Part shown: positions 46,581-55,809 of the stretch, one piece after another | Layout: each line of letters opens with the position of its first letter | Position numbering within the stretch: the stretch's first letter is position 1 | Source of the DNA: Streptomyces phaeolivaceus | Lineage (GTDB): Bacteria; Actinomycetota; Actinomycetes; Streptomycetales; Streptomycetaceae | Assembly (NCBI RefSeq): GCF_009184865.1 | Contig: NZ_CP045096.1 | Coordinates: 8,122,001-8,186,000, forward strand | DNA: 64,000 nt | Direction: 5' to 3' | Program-made: the position numbers and the translations under genes | The notes under the pieces: generated by a model | The model's database searches: none | What the model saw: the letters and a program-made list of their open reading frames with translations, nothing else | Told to the model about the DNA's origin: nothing

Positions 46581-47510
46581 ATGCGTAAAGGGCAGAACCG
46601 GTTCGTCGCGGGATTTCTCCTCGTCCCCGTGGCGCTTTATCTGATCTTCGTGATCTGGCCGTACATCCAGACATTCGGCTATTCGCTGACGGACTGGAAG
46701 GGGCAGTCCCAGACGTTCTCGTTCATCGGACTCGACAACTACACGGCGTTGTTCGAGGACGACATCTTCCTCCAGGCGATCTGGCACAACATCCTGTTCC
46801 TGGTCTTCATCCCGGTGATCACCATCCTGCTCGCGCTGTTCTTCGCGTTCATGCTGAACGCGGGCGGTCGCGGGCGGGCCGGCGGAGTCTCCGGGGTCGC
46901 CGGATCCGGCTTCTACAAGATCGTGTACTTCTTCCCGCAGGTGCTGTCGCTGGCGATCCTCGCGGTCCTGTTCGGGGCCGTGTACCGCAGCGACAGCGGC
47001 GGCATGCTCAACGGTTTCCTGATGCGCCTGGGGCTCGTCGACGAGAACAGCCCCGTCGAGTGGCTGAACGAGCCGAACTATGTGCTCTGGGCACTCATCC
47101 TGGTCGTCGTCTGGCACGGCGTCGGCTTCTATCTGGTGCTGTTCTCCGCCGCCATGCAGGCCATCCCCAGAGACATCTACGAGGCCGCGCTGATCGACGG
47201 CGCCGGCCGCGCCCACACCTTCTTCCGCATCACCCTGCCGCTGCTGTGGGACTCCGTGCAGACCGCCTGGGTCTATCTCGGCATCGCGGCGATGGACATG
47301 TTCATCCTGGTCTCCACCATGACCGCGGGCGAGTACGGGGGCGGCCCCGACCACCACAGCGAGGTCATGGCGACCGTGATGATGCGGAACTTCCTGCTGT
47401 ACGGCAGGAGCGGCTACGCCTGTGCGATGGGCGTCGTGATGCTGCTCCTCACCCTGATCGTGTCGGTGGTCATGCTGCGGGCCACCCGTCGCGAGCGCGT
47501 CGAGTTCTGA
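46581..47510 (+). CDS. ngcF: Sugar ABC transporter permease NgcF-like
   Basis: A 309-residue inner-membrane permease of the MalF type with six predicted helices, beginning FVAGFLLVPVALYLIFVIWPYI. The EAA loop that docks the ATPase is visible as EAALIDGAGRAHTFFRITLPL. It pairs with the next gene to form the channel for the NgcE-bound sugar. It is separated from ngcE by a repeat-borne hairpin and followed after 19 bases by ngcG. No ATPase gene is present in this operon, so the shared ATPase MsiK is the likely energiser (known for other Streptomyces sugar importers). Confidence 0.9.
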   Translation: MRKGQNRFVAGFLLVPVALYLIFVIWPYIQTFGYSLTDWKGQSQTFSFIGLDNYTALFEDDIFLQAIWHNILFLVFIPVITILLALFFAFMLNAGGRGRAGGVSGVAGSGFYKIVYFFPQVLSLAILAVLFGAVYRSDSGGMLNGFLMRLGLVDENSPVEWLNEPNYVLWALILVVVWHGVGFYLVLFSAAMQAIPRDIYEAALIDGAGRAHTFFRITLPLLWDSVQTAWVYLGIAAMDMFILVSTMTAGEYGGGPDHHSEVMATVMMRNFLLYGRSGYACAMGVVMLLLTLIVSVVMLRATRRERVEF

Positions 47511-47529
47511 GCGGGAGAGACGACACAAG

Positions 47530-48465
47530 ATGAGCGCACCCCTCAAGACCGCCTCGCGCGGCGAATCGGTCCCCACCGGCCCGACCGTGACCAAGCGGGG
47601 ACCCGGCGGCCCCGGCGACGAGCGCGGCGAAGGCGTCGTCCTCAACGTCTTCTCGCACGGCTTCCTCGCCCTGTGGGCCCTGCTGATCGTGCTGCCGCTG
47701 CTGTGGCTGGTGCTCAGCGCCTTCAAGACCGACGCCCAGATCGGCGGCTCGGCCTTCGGCTGGCCCGAGAACTGGACCCTGGACGTCTTCTCCCGCGCCT
47801 GGGACAAGGGCATCGGCGACTACTTCGTCAACACGGTCATCGTGCTGGTCTTCTCCGTCCCGCTGACCATGCTGTTCGGTTCGATGGCCGCGTACGTGCT
47901 GGCCCGCTACCCGTTCCGGGGCAACCGGCTGCTCTACTACTTCTTCGTCGCCGGGGCGATGTTCCCCGTGTTCCTGGCCCTGGTGCCGCTGTTCTTCATG
48001 GTCAGACGGCTGGACATGCTGAACACCTACCAGGGGCTGATCCTGGTCTACGTCGCCTACTCGCTGCCGTTCACCGTGTTCTTCATGCACGCGTTCTTCC
48101 GGACGCTGCCCACCGCGGTCTTCGAGGCGGCCATCCTCGACGGGGCGTCGCACACCCGTACGTTCTTCCAGGTCATGCTGCCGATGGCCAAGCCGGGCCT
48201 GATCAGCGTCGGGATCTTCAACACGCTCGGCCAGTGGAACCAGTTCATCCTGCCCACGGTCCTGATGCAGCCGCAGAGCGGCGACGATCCCGAGCGGTAC
48301 GTCCTCACCCAGGGCCTCATCCAGCTCCAGCAGCAGCAGGGTTACGCCTCCGACCTGCCCGTCCTCTTCGCCGGTGTCACCATCGCCATGATCCCCATGC
48401 TCGTGGTCTACCTCTCCTTCCAGCGCCAGGTACAGGCGGGCCTCACCTCGGCCACGCTCAAGTAG
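47530..48465 (+). CDS. ngcG: Sugar ABC transporter permease NgcG-like
   Basis: A 311-residue MalG-type permease with six membrane helices after a polar N-terminus of about 35 residues. The EAA loop is EAAILDGASHTRTFFQVMLPM, and the C-terminus ends QRQVQAGLTSATLK as usual for the family. GGGAG lies eight bases before ATG 47530. Third gene of the ngc operon; together with NgcF it forms the membrane pore. Confidence 0.9.
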   Translation: MSAPLKTASRGESVPTGPTVTKRGPGGPGDERGEGVVLNVFSHGFLALWALLIVLPLLWLVLSAFKTDAQIGGSAFGWPENWTLDVFSRAWDKGIGDYFVNTVIVLVFSVPLTMLFGSMAAYVLARYPFRGNRLLYYFFVAGAMFPVFLALVPLFFMVRRLDMLNTYQGLILVYVAYSLPFTVFFMHAFFRTLPTAVFEAAILDGASHTRTFFQVMLPMAKPGLISVGIFNTLGQWNQFILPTVLMQPQSGDDPERYVLTQGLIQLQQQQGYASDLPVLFAGVTIAMIPMLVVYLSFQRQVQAGLTSATLK

Positions 48466-48530
48466 CCCGCCCCGGGACCCCAAGTAGCCGCAGAGTGACA
48501 TTTAGTGGTCATTCGGCGACCCCAGTTTCC

Positions 48531-48544
48531 GTCAAGGACTTGAC
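48531..48544. promoter_or_regulatory. Inverted repeat GTCAAG-N2-CTTGAC upstream of rok7B7
   Basis: 6-bp arms with a 2-base spacer, about 125 bases before the rok7B7 start. The CTTGAC half could double as a -35 element. It may be an autoregulatory site, but no second copy was found before xylF. Confidence 0.3.
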
Positions 48545-48667
48545 TGCGGTAACCCGTTCAGCGGAGTTTGGAGTTCACAACTTGTAAGTGACCCGGGTCC
48601 CGTGGCTGTGACCTGGGTCATGGGCGGCGTGCGGGCCGCCCGTCCTGGGACGGGAGTGGATGAGTCG

Positions 48668-49867
48668 ATGGAGACTCCGGGATCGCAGTCGTCGCTGCAC
48701 CGAGCAAATCTCGAACGCGTCGTGCGGGCGGTGCGGCTCGCCGGGTCGCTGACGCAGGCGGAGATCGCCAGGAGCACCGGCCTCTCCGCGGCCACGGTCT
48801 CCAACATCGTGCGCGAGCTGAAGGACGGGGGAACCGTCGAGGTCACGCCCACCTCGGCGGGCGGTCGCCGGGCGCGCGCGGTCTCGCTCAGCGGCGACGC
48901 CGGGATCGTGATCGGCGTGGACTTCGGCCATACGCATTTGCGCGTCGCGATCGGGAATCTCGCGCACCAGGTGCTGGCCGAGGAGTCCGAGCCGCTGGAC
49001 GTGGACGCCTCCTCGGCCCAGGGCTTCGACCGGGCGGAGCAGCTGGTCACCCGGCTGGTCGAGGCGACGGGCGTCGACCCCACGAAGATCGCGGGGGTGG
49101 GCCTCGGTGTGCCCGGCCCGATCGACGTGGAATCCGGGACGCTCGGCTCCACCGCCATCCTGCCGGGCTGGACCGGCACCAAGCCCGCCGCCGAGATGCA
49201 GGGCCGTCTCGGCGTCGCCGTGCACGTGGACAACGACGCCAATCTGGGCGCCCTCGGCGAGCTGGTCTGGGGCAGCGGCCGGGGGGTGCGGGACCTGGCG
49301 TACATCAAGGTGTCCAGCGGCGTTGGTGCCGGACTGGTGATCGATGGCAAGATCTACAGGGGCCCGGGTGGCACGGCGGGAGAAATCGGGCATATTACTC
49401 TTGATGAATCCGGCCCGGTCTGCCGCTGCGGCAACCGGGGCTGCCTGGAGACCTTCGCCGCCGCGCGCTATGTGCTGCCGCTCCTCCAGTCCAGCCACGG
49501 CACCGGTTTGACCATGGAAGGGGTCGTACGGTTGGCGAGGGACGGGGACCCGGGCTGCCGTCGGGTGATCGCCGACGTCGGCCGACACATCGGAAGTGGA
49601 GTCGCCAATCTCTGCAATCTGTTGAACCCGAGCCGCGTGGTCCTCGGTGGCGATCTCGCCGAGGCCGGAGAGCTGGTTCTCGGACCCATAAGGGAGTCGG
49701 TCGGCCGGTACGCGATCCCGAGTGCCGCACGTCAACTCTCGGTGCTGCCAGGGGCGCTTGGCGGTCGCGCGGAGGTGCTCGGGGCACTGGCCCTGGCCCT
49801 CAGTGAGATGGGTGATTCGACCCTTTTGGACGGGACCCTCTCCGCAGCAACCCCTGTCTTCACTTAG
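48668..49867 (+). CDS. rok7B7: ROK-family transcription regulator Rok7B7
   Basis: A 399-residue ROK regulator: N-terminal MarR-like winged helix (GSLTQAEIARSTGLSAATVSNIVRELKDGG), then a sugar-kinase-like ROK fold with VIGVDFGHTHLRVAIGNL, GLGVPGPID and the zinc motif CRCGNRGCLE. It starts at ATG 48668, where the HTH begins after about 25 residues. From memory the location beside xylFGH identifies it as Rok7B7 (SCO6008), reported to repress the xylose transporter and to affect carbon catabolite repression and antibiotic production. The sugar-kinase fold probably senses a sugar. It lies between ngcEFG and xylFGH, all on the same strand. Confidence 0.9.
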   Translation: METPGSQSSLHRANLERVVRAVRLAGSLTQAEIARSTGLSAATVSNIVRELKDGGTVEVTPTSAGGRRARAVSLSGDAGIVIGVDFGHTHLRVAIGNLAHQVLAEESEPLDVDASSAQGFDRAEQLVTRLVEATGVDPTKIAGVGLGVPGPIDVESGTLGSTAILPGWTGTKPAAEMQGRLGVAVHVDNDANLGALGELVWGSGRGVRDLAYIKVSSGVGAGLVIDGKIYRGPGGTAGEIGHITLDESGPVCRCGNRGCLETFAAARYVLPLLQSSHGTGLTMEGVVRLARDGDPGCRRVIADVGRHIGSGVANLCNLLNPSRVVLGGDLAEAGELVLGPIRESVGRYAIPSAARQLSVLPGALGGRAEVLGALALALSEMGDSTLLDGTLSAATPVFT

Positions 49868-49991
49868 AGAACGAAACACGCCGTTGCCAACCCGTTAAGG
49901 ATTTACTTCTTGACGTCGCACGTGTGGCCGAGTTGACTTCCAGCCACCTCGGCCGCAGTGCTGCGGCCCGTGTCAGGGAGGCACAACCCAA

Positions 49992-51095
49992 ATGAACGCA
50001 ACGATGCGTAGAGTCGCGATCGGCGCCACCGCGATCTCGCTGGCGCTGTCCGTGGCCGCCTGTGGCAAGGCCGGCGACGACGGCGACTCGGACAGCGGCA
50101 GCACCAGCGGTTCGGACAGCAAGTCGATCGGCCTGCTCCTGCCCGACTCGGTCACCGCGCGCTACGAGAAGTTCGACAAGCCTTACTTCGAGGCCAAGGT
50201 CAAGGAACTCTGCGACGACTGCGACGTCCAGTACGCGAACGCCGCGGCCGACCCGAACAAGCAGGCTCAGCAGATGAGCACCATGGTGACCAAGGGCGTC
50301 AAGGTCATCGTCGTCTCCGCCCAGGACTCCGCCGCCATCAAGTCCTCCATCCAGGCCGCGGTGGACAAGGGCGTCAAGGTCGTCGCCTACGACCGTCTCG
50401 CCCAGGGCCCGGTCTCGGCCTACGTCTCCTTCGACAACGTCAAGGTCGGCGAGCTGCAGGGCCAGGCCCTCCTCGACGCCCTCGGCGACAAGGCGACCCC
50501 CAAGGCCAAGGTCGTCATGATCAACGGTGACGACGCCGACCCGAACGCCGGTCAGTTCAAGGAGGGCGCGCACAAGGCCCTCGACGGCAAGGTCGACATC
50601 GCCTACGAGCAGTCCGGCCTCTGGAAGGACACCGTCGCCGCCGAGAAGATGTCCGCGGCGATCACCCAGCTGGGCGCCAAGAACATCGCGGGCGTCTACG
50701 CCGCCAACGACGGCATGGCCGGTGGCATCGCCAACACCCTCAAGGGTGCGAAGATCGGCAGCATCCCGCTGACCGGTCAGGACGCCGAACTCGCCGCCAT
50801 CCAGCGGATCGTCGCCGGCACGCAGTCCTCCACGGTCTACAAGGCCTACAAGCCGGAGGCCGACACGGCCGCCGAGCTGGCGGTCAACCTGCTGGAGGGC
50901 AAGGACATCAAGTCCCTGGCCGACACCGAGGTGACCAGCGGCTCCGGCGACAAGGTCCAGGCGAAGCTGCTGACCCCGGTCTCCGTCACCAAGGAGAACA
51001 TCAAGGACACGGTGGTGAAGGACGGCCTGTACACGGTCGCCGACATCTGCACCGCCGAGTACGCCAAGGCGTGCAAGTCCGCCGGTCTGGAGTAG
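49992..51095 (+). CDS. xylF: Xylose ABC transporter substrate-binding lipoprotein
   Basis: A 367-residue periplasmic-binding-protein family 1 lipoprotein. The lipobox is SVAAC at about residue 24, followed by a Ser/Asp/Gly linker. The ligand-binding body is XylF/RbsB-like (SIGLLLPDSVTARYEKFDKPYFEAKV, VVAYDRLAQGPVSAYVSFDN, VYAANDGMAGGIANTLKG). GGGAGG precedes ATG 49992 by 10 bases. It binds xylose for import by XylGH and is probably repressed by Rok7B7 next door. A strong hairpin downstream would give more xylF than xylGH mRNA. Confidence 0.92.
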   Translation: MNATMRRVAIGATAISLALSVAACGKAGDDGDSDSGSTSGSDSKSIGLLLPDSVTARYEKFDKPYFEAKVKELCDDCDVQYANAAADPNKQAQQMSTMVTKGVKVIVVSAQDSAAIKSSIQAAVDKGVKVVAYDRLAQGPVSAYVSFDNVKVGELQGQALLDALGDKATPKAKVVMINGDDADPNAGQFKEGAHKALDGKVDIAYEQSGLWKDTVAAEKMSAAITQLGAKNIAGVYAANDGMAGGIANTLKGAKIGSIPLTGQDAELAAIQRIVAGTQSSTVYKAYKPEADTAAELAVNLLEGKDIKSLADTEVTSGSGDKVQAKLLTPVSVTKENIKDTVVKDGLYTVADICTAEYAKACKSAGLE

Positions 51096-51117
51096 TCACT
51101 CCGGCCCGCTGAGCCTG

Positions 51118-51166
51118 TCCGGCGCCCGCCCCACCTTCAGACCCCGCTTCCGGGGCGGGCGCCGGA
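51118..51166 (+). terminator. Attenuator/terminator hairpin between xylF and xylG
   Basis: Perfect 15-bp arms (TCCGGCGCCCGCCCC and complement) with a 19-base loop, 22 bases after the xylF stop. A second 10-bp hairpin lies at 51193-51232. Both precede a distant xylG start. Confidence 0.75.
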
Positions 51167-51220
51167 CGGAACCTCGACGCTCCGCTGGAACTGCCACGAC
51201 GGGCCGTCGGTCGTCGAACG

Positions 51221-51265
51221 CGCCGTCGTGGCTGGTCGCGCAGTTCCCCGCGCCCCTTCAGGGCT
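51221..51265 (+). repeat. Intergenic repeat (GCGCAGTTCCCCGCGCCCCT family), copy 2
   Basis: CGTGGCTGGTCGCGCAGTTC and the following CCCCGCGCCCC are nearly identical to copy 1. It lies between xylF and xylG. Confidence 0.75.
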
Positions 51266-51403
51266 CGGGGAGCGCGGCGGCTCCCCCCATGTTCCCCTTG
51301 TAAGCCTTGTGCACGGCCCCCGAGTCGAAGGGGTCGGCACATTTCCGCGCCTGATTCCAGGCGCGGCATCCCCGCCGGTCAGGCGGCGAAGGAGATGGTT
51401 CAC

Positions 51404-52186
51404 GTGTCCGCTACGCCCGTGCTGGCGTTGCGCGGAGTCTCCAAGCGATTCGGTGCGGTGCAGGCACTCACCGACGTCGATCTGGAGGTCCACGCCGGAG
51501 AAGTGGTCGCCCTGGTGGGCGACAACGGCGCAGGAAAGTCCACCCTGGTCAAGACGATCGCGGGTGTCCACCCCATCGATGAGGGCGTCATCGAGTGGCA
51601 GGGCGACCCGGTCCGGATCAACAAGCCGCACGACGCCCAGGGACTCGGCGTCGCGACGGTCTACCAGGACCTCGCGCTCTGCGACAACCTCGACGTCGTG
51701 GGCAACCTCTACCTCGGGCGCGAGCTGCTGCACAGGGGTGTCATCGACGAGGTGTCGATGGAGAAGAACTCCCGCGAGCTGCTGTCCACGCTCTCCATCC
51801 GGATCCCCAGCGTCCGTATCCCGATCGCGAGCCTCTCCGGAGGTCAGCGCCAGGTCGTCGCCATCGCCCGCGCCCTCATCGGCGACCCCAAGCTCGTCAT
51901 CCTCGACGAGCCCACCGCCGCCCTCGGTGTCGAGCAGACCGCGCAGGTCCTCGACCTGGTCGAGCGGCTGCGCGAGCGCGACCTCGCCGTCATCCTCATC
52001 AGCCACAACATGGCCGATGTGAAGGCGGTCGCGGACACCGTCGCCGTCCTGCGGCTGGGCCGGAACAACGGTTCCTTCTCCGTGAAGGACACCAGTCACG
52101 AAGAGATCATCGCCGCGATCACGGGTGCCACGGACAACGCCGTGACCCGTCGTGCGGGGCGGCGCACCACGGAGGCGGCAAAGTGA
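51404..52186 (+). CDS. xylG: Xylose ABC transporter ATPase (single nucleotide-binding domain)
   Basis: A 260-residue ABC ATPase: Walker A VGDNGAGKSTLVK, signature LSGGQRQVVAIARAL, Walker B LVILDEPTAAL, switch His in ILISHNM. It has one nucleotide-binding domain, half the length of the two-domain XylG of E. coli, so it should work as a homodimer. The GTG at 51404 is chosen because AAGGAG ends ten bases before it; ATG 51395 directly abuts that site and cannot be used. Its stop overlaps the xylH start (GTGA). Confidence 0.92.
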   Translation: MSATPVLALRGVSKRFGAVQALTDVDLEVHAGEVVALVGDNGAGKSTLVKTIAGVHPIDEGVIEWQGDPVRINKPHDAQGLGVATVYQDLALCDNLDVVGNLYLGRELLHRGVIDEVSMEKNSRELLSTLSIRIPSVRIPIASLSGGQRQVVAIARALIGDPKLVILDEPTAALGVEQTAQVLDLVERLRERDLAVILISHNMADVKAVADTVAVLRLGRNNGSFSVKDTSHEEIIAAITGATDNAVTRRAGRRTTEAAK

Positions 52187-53517
52187 GCGACACGTCCAAG
52201 ACCGTGAAGAGCGATTCCGCGCCGGACACCGGGGCCGAGGGGCAGACCACGGTCGCCCCCGCCGACGACCCCACGGCCGCGCCGGTCACCGTCGTCGACC
52301 CGCGTCTGCTGGTCCGCGAAGAGGGTCTCAAGGGCTACGTCACCGAGTTCAAGCGCAAGGTGAAGGGCGGCGAGCTGGGCTCGCTGCCGGTGGCCATCGG
52401 GCTGATCGTCATCTGGACGATCTTCCAGCTGCAGAACGACCTCTTCCTGAGCGCCGAGAACCTCTCGGACATCAGCTACTTCCTCTCGGCCACCGGCATG
52501 CTCTCCATCGGCCTGGTGTTCGTGCTGCTGCTCGGCGAGATCGACCTGTCCGTGGGTTCGGTCAGCGGTCTGGCCTCCACCCTGTTCGCCGTGCTCGCGG
52601 TGAACCAGGGCATGAACTCCTGGTTGGCACTGCTCCTCGCGATCGTCACCGGTCTCGCCATCGGCGCCCTGCACGGCTGGTTCTTCGCCAGGGTCGGCGT
52701 ACCCGCGTTCGTCGTCACCCTGGCCGGCTTCCTCGGCTGGAACGGCGTGATGCTGTGGATGCTGGGTGACAGCGGCACGATCAACATCCCGTCGGACACG
52801 GGTCCGGTCCATCTGCTCGGCAAGAGCTCCTTCTTCATGGACCAGGCCATCATCGGCGCGTACATCCTGGCCGGCCTCGCTGTGGCGCTCTCGCTCGTCG
52901 GCAACGTCAACGAGCAGCGCCGTCGTCGGGCCGCGGGTGTGCCGTTCCGGCCGACCAGCGAGATCGGCTTGCGTGTCGGCGCGCTCGCCGTCGTGTCCTT
53001 CGTCGCTGCCGCCGTGCTCAACGACGCGGCCGGTGTCTCCAACGCGCTGGTGATCTTCCTGGCGGCACTGGTGATCGTGGACTTCGTGCTGCGTCGTACC
53101 ACCTACGGCCGTCAGGTGTTCGCGGTCGGCGGCGGCATCGAGGCGGCCCGCCGTGCGGGTATCAATGTGCCGATGGTCCGGATCACCGTGTTCGCCATCT
53201 CCGGTGGGTTCGCGGCGATCGGCGGCATGTTCTTCGCCGGTCAGACCGCGAGCGCGACGCTGTCCGCCGGTGGTGGCAACGTCCTGATGCTCGCGATCGC
53301 CGCAGCCGTCATCGGTGGCACCAGCCTCTTCGGCGGGCGGGGATCGGTGTGGTCCGCGCTGCTGGGCATGCTGGTCATCCAGTCGATCACGACGGGCCTC
53401 AACCTGCTGAACATGAACACCTCGATCCAGTACATGATCACGGGTGCGGTGCTGCTGGGCGCGGTCGTCATCGACTCCGTCAGCCGCCGGAGCCAGAAGG
53501 CGGCGGGCCGCGCGTAG
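52183..53517 (+). CDS. xylH: Xylose ABC transporter permease
   Basis: A 444-residue permease of the BPD_transp_2 (ribose/xylose) type with about ten membrane helices after a polar N-terminus of about 65 residues. Family motifs: GLVFVLLLGEIDLSVGSVSGL and GGTSLFGGRGSVWSALLGML. Translationally coupled to xylG by a GTGA overlap. It forms the homodimeric channel for xylose delivered by XylF. Confidence 0.92.
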   Translation: MSDTSKTVKSDSAPDTGAEGQTTVAPADDPTAAPVTVVDPRLLVREEGLKGYVTEFKRKVKGGELGSLPVAIGLIVIWTIFQLQNDLFLSAENLSDISYFLSATGMLSIGLVFVLLLGEIDLSVGSVSGLASTLFAVLAVNQGMNSWLALLLAIVTGLAIGALHGWFFARVGVPAFVVTLAGFLGWNGVMLWMLGDSGTINIPSDTGPVHLLGKSSFFMDQAIIGAYILAGLAVALSLVGNVNEQRRRRAAGVPFRPTSEIGLRVGALAVVSFVAAAVLNDAAGVSNALVIFLAALVIVDFVLRRTTYGRQVFAVGGGIEAARRAGINVPMVRITVFAISGGFAAIGGMFFAGQTASATLSAGGGNVLMLAIAAAVIGGTSLFGGRGSVWSALLGMLVIQSITTGLNLLNMNTSIQYMITGAVLLGAVVIDSVSRRSQKAAGRA

Positions 53518-53549
53518 CGGTCCGGCCCGGCGCCCTTCGGGGCGCGCAG

Positions 53550-53578
53550 GTGCCCGGTGCCTTTCAGGCGCCGGGCAC
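53550..53578 (+). terminator. Terminator after xylH
   Basis: Stem GTGCCCGGTGCC with GGCGCCGGGCAC around the loop TTTCA, with one mismatch, 33 bases after the stop. Confidence 0.75.
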
Positions 53579-53743
53579 TTCTCCTTGTTGTCGGACGTTT
53601 CGTACGGGTACGTCTGCGCAGGATGGTTTACGGCCGTTCGTGTGACGTGGGAGTCGACCGCCCGGCGGTCGGCCGTGCACGCGGAAGATTAGACTTCGAC
53701 GAGCCCGGTAACGCTCGAACAGCACTATCGCAAGGAGGCACGG

Positions 53744-55663
53744 GTGCCGCTGCTGACCCGCATCAGGGGACCGCGCGATCTGGACCGGCTCAGCCTGGAG
53801 GAGTTGGACCAGCTGGCGGAGGAGATCCGGACCTTCCTCGTCGAGGCGGTGTCGAAGACCGGCGGTCACCTCGGCCCGAATCTCGGCGTGGTGGAGCTGA
53901 CCATCGCCCTGCACCGGGTCTTCGACTCGCCCAAGGACAAGGTGCTCTGGGACACGGGCCACCAGTCCTACGTCCACAAGCTCCTCACCGGGCGTCAGGA
54001 CTTCTCCAGGCTGAAGATGAAGGGCGGCCTCTCCGGCTACCCCTCGCAGGCCGAGTCCGAGCACGACGTCATCGAGAACAGCCACGCCTCCACGGTGCTC
54101 GGCTGGGCCGACGGCCTCGCCAAGGCCAACGAGGTGCTGAAACGCGACGACCACGTGGTCGCGGTCATCGGCGACGGCGCGCTCACCGGCGGTATGGCCT
54201 GGGAGGCGCTCAACAACATCGCGGACGCCAAGGACCGACCCCTGGTCATCGTCGTCAACGACAACGAGCGCTCGTACGCGCCGACCATCGGCGGCCTCGC
54301 CAACCACCTCGCCACCCTGCGGACCACCGACGGGTACGAGCGGTTCCTCGCCCGCGGCAAGGACCTCCTGGAGCGCACCCCGGTCGTCGGCCGCCCGCTC
54401 TACGAGACGCTGCACGGCGCCAAGAAGGGGCTGAAGGACTTCATCGCCCCGCAGGGCATGTTCGAGGACCTCGGCCTCAAGTACGTCGGGCCGATCGACG
54501 GACACGACATCGAGGCCCTGGAGTCCGCGCTGTCCCGCGCCAAGCGGTTCGGCGGGCCGGTCATCGTGCACTGCCTCACCGAGAAGGGCCGCGGTTACCA
54601 GCCCGCCCTCCAGGACGAGGCGGACCGCTTCCACGCCGTCGGCAAGATCCACCCGGACACCGGTCTGCCGATCGCCTCCTCCGGCGCCGACTGGACCTCC
54701 GTCTTCGGCGAGGAGATGGTCAAGCTCGGCAAGGAGCGCGAGGACGTCGTCGCCATCACGGCGGCCATGCTCCAGCCGGTCGGCCTCGACAGGTTCGCCA
54801 AGGCCTTCCCCGGCCGGGTGTACGACGTCGGCATCGCCGAGCAGCACGGCGCCGTGTCGGCGGCGGGCCTCGCCACCGGCGGACTGCACCCCGTCTTCGC
54901 CGTCTACGCCACCTTCCTCAACCGCGCCTTCGACCAGGTCCTGATGGATGTGGCCCTGCACAAGTGCGGGGTGACGTTCGTCCTGGACCGGGCCGGTGTC
55001 ACCGGCACCGACGGCGCCTCGCACAACGGCATGTGGGACATGTCGATCCTCCAGGTCGTCCCGGGGCTCCGGCTGGCCGCGCCGCGCGACGCCGACCAGG
55101 TCCGCGCCCAGTTGCGCGAGGCCGTCGAGGTCACGGACGCGCCGACCGTGGTCCGCTTCTCCAAGGGCGCCGTCGGCCCCGCCGTACCCGCCCTGCGCCG
55201 CGTCGGCGGCATGGACGTACTGCGCGAGCCGGGCACCGACACCCCAGACGTGCTCCTCGTCTCGGTCGGCGCCCTCGCCCCGATGTGCCTGGAGATCGCC
55301 GACCTGCTCGACAAGCAGGGCATCACCACCACCGTCGTCGACCCGCGTTGGGTCAAGCCGGTCGACGAGCACATGGCGCCGCTCGCGGACAAGCACCGCG
55401 TGGTCGTCACCGTCGAGGACAACTCCCGTGTCGGCGGCGTCGGTTCGGCCGTCGCCCAGGCGCTGCGCGACGCCGGTGTGGACATCCCGCTGCGGGACTT
55501 CGGCATCCCGCCGCGCTTCCTGGACCACGCCACCCGCGCCGAGGTGCTGGCCGAGATCGGGCTCACCGCGCCCGACATCGCCCGCCAGGTCACCGGACTG
55601 GTCTCCAAGATCGACGGCCGGTACGACGACACCGCCGCGGAGGTGGAGTCCACGCGCGACTGA
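53744..55663 (+). CDS. dxs: 1-deoxy-D-xylulose-5-phosphate synthase
   Basis: A 639-residue thiamine-diphosphate enzyme joining pyruvate and glyceraldehyde 3-phosphate to DXP, first step of the MEP isoprenoid pathway. Motifs: [15 protein letters not shown] (catalytic His), [15 protein letters not shown], the TPP motif [16 protein letters not shown] to NDN, and the transketolase C-terminal domain. The GTG at 53744 follows AAGGAGG at 6 bases. Actinomycetes often have two dxs genes; from position this is the one next to the xyl cluster. A perfect terminator follows. Confidence 0.96.
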   Translation: MPLLTRIRGPRDLDRLSLEELDQLAEEIRTFLVEAVSKTGGHLGPNLGVVELTIALHRVFDSPKDKVLWDTGHQSYVHKLLTGRQDFSRLKMKGGLSGYPSQAESEHDVIENSHASTVLGWADGLAKANEVLKRDDHVVAVIGDGALTGGMAWEALNNIADAKDRPLVIVVNDNERSYAPTIGGLANHLATLRTTDGYERFLARGKDLLERTPVVGRPLYETLHGAKKGLKDFIAPQGMFEDLGLKYVGPIDGHDIEALESALSRAKRFGGPVIVHCLTEKGRGYQPALQDEADRFHAVGKIHPDTGLPIASSGADWTSVFGEEMVKLGKEREDVVAITAAMLQPVGLDRFAKAFPGRVYDVGIAEQHGAVSAAGLATGGLHPVFAVYATFLNRAFDQVLMDVALHKCGVTFVLDRAGVTGTDGASHNGMWDMSILQVVPGLRLAAPRDADQVRAQLREAVEVTDAPTVVRFSKGAVGPAVPALRRVGGMDVLREPGTDTPDVLLVSVGALAPMCLEIADLLDKQGITTTVVDPRWVKPVDEHMAPLADKHRVVVTVEDNSRVGGVGSAVAQALRDAGVDIPLRDFGIPPRFLDHATRAEVLAEIGLTAPDIARQVTGLVSKIDGRYDDTAAEVESTRD

Positions 55664-55683
55664 GCCGTCCGGTTGGGCTGTTC

Positions 55684-55723
55684 GGGCCGGTCCCACCATC
55701 CTTTACGGTGGTGAGACCGGCCC
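55684..55723 (+). terminator. Terminator after dxs
   Basis: Perfect arms GGGCCGGTC and GACCGGCCC extended by CACCA/TGGTG, 20 bases after the stop. Confidence 0.85.
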
Positions 55724-55809
55724 ATTCGCGTGAAATCGCTCGCGCCGGGGCATACGGACCACGCCCCCTCTCGATCATGTCGAGGACGACAAGCGTGGGA
55801 GGTTCGCCA

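Noticed and set aside
53557..55809. Upstream extension of the permease frame over dxs
   Set aside because: Arg/Gly-rich shadow of dxs in another frame; the permease has its own ribosome-binding site at 55797.
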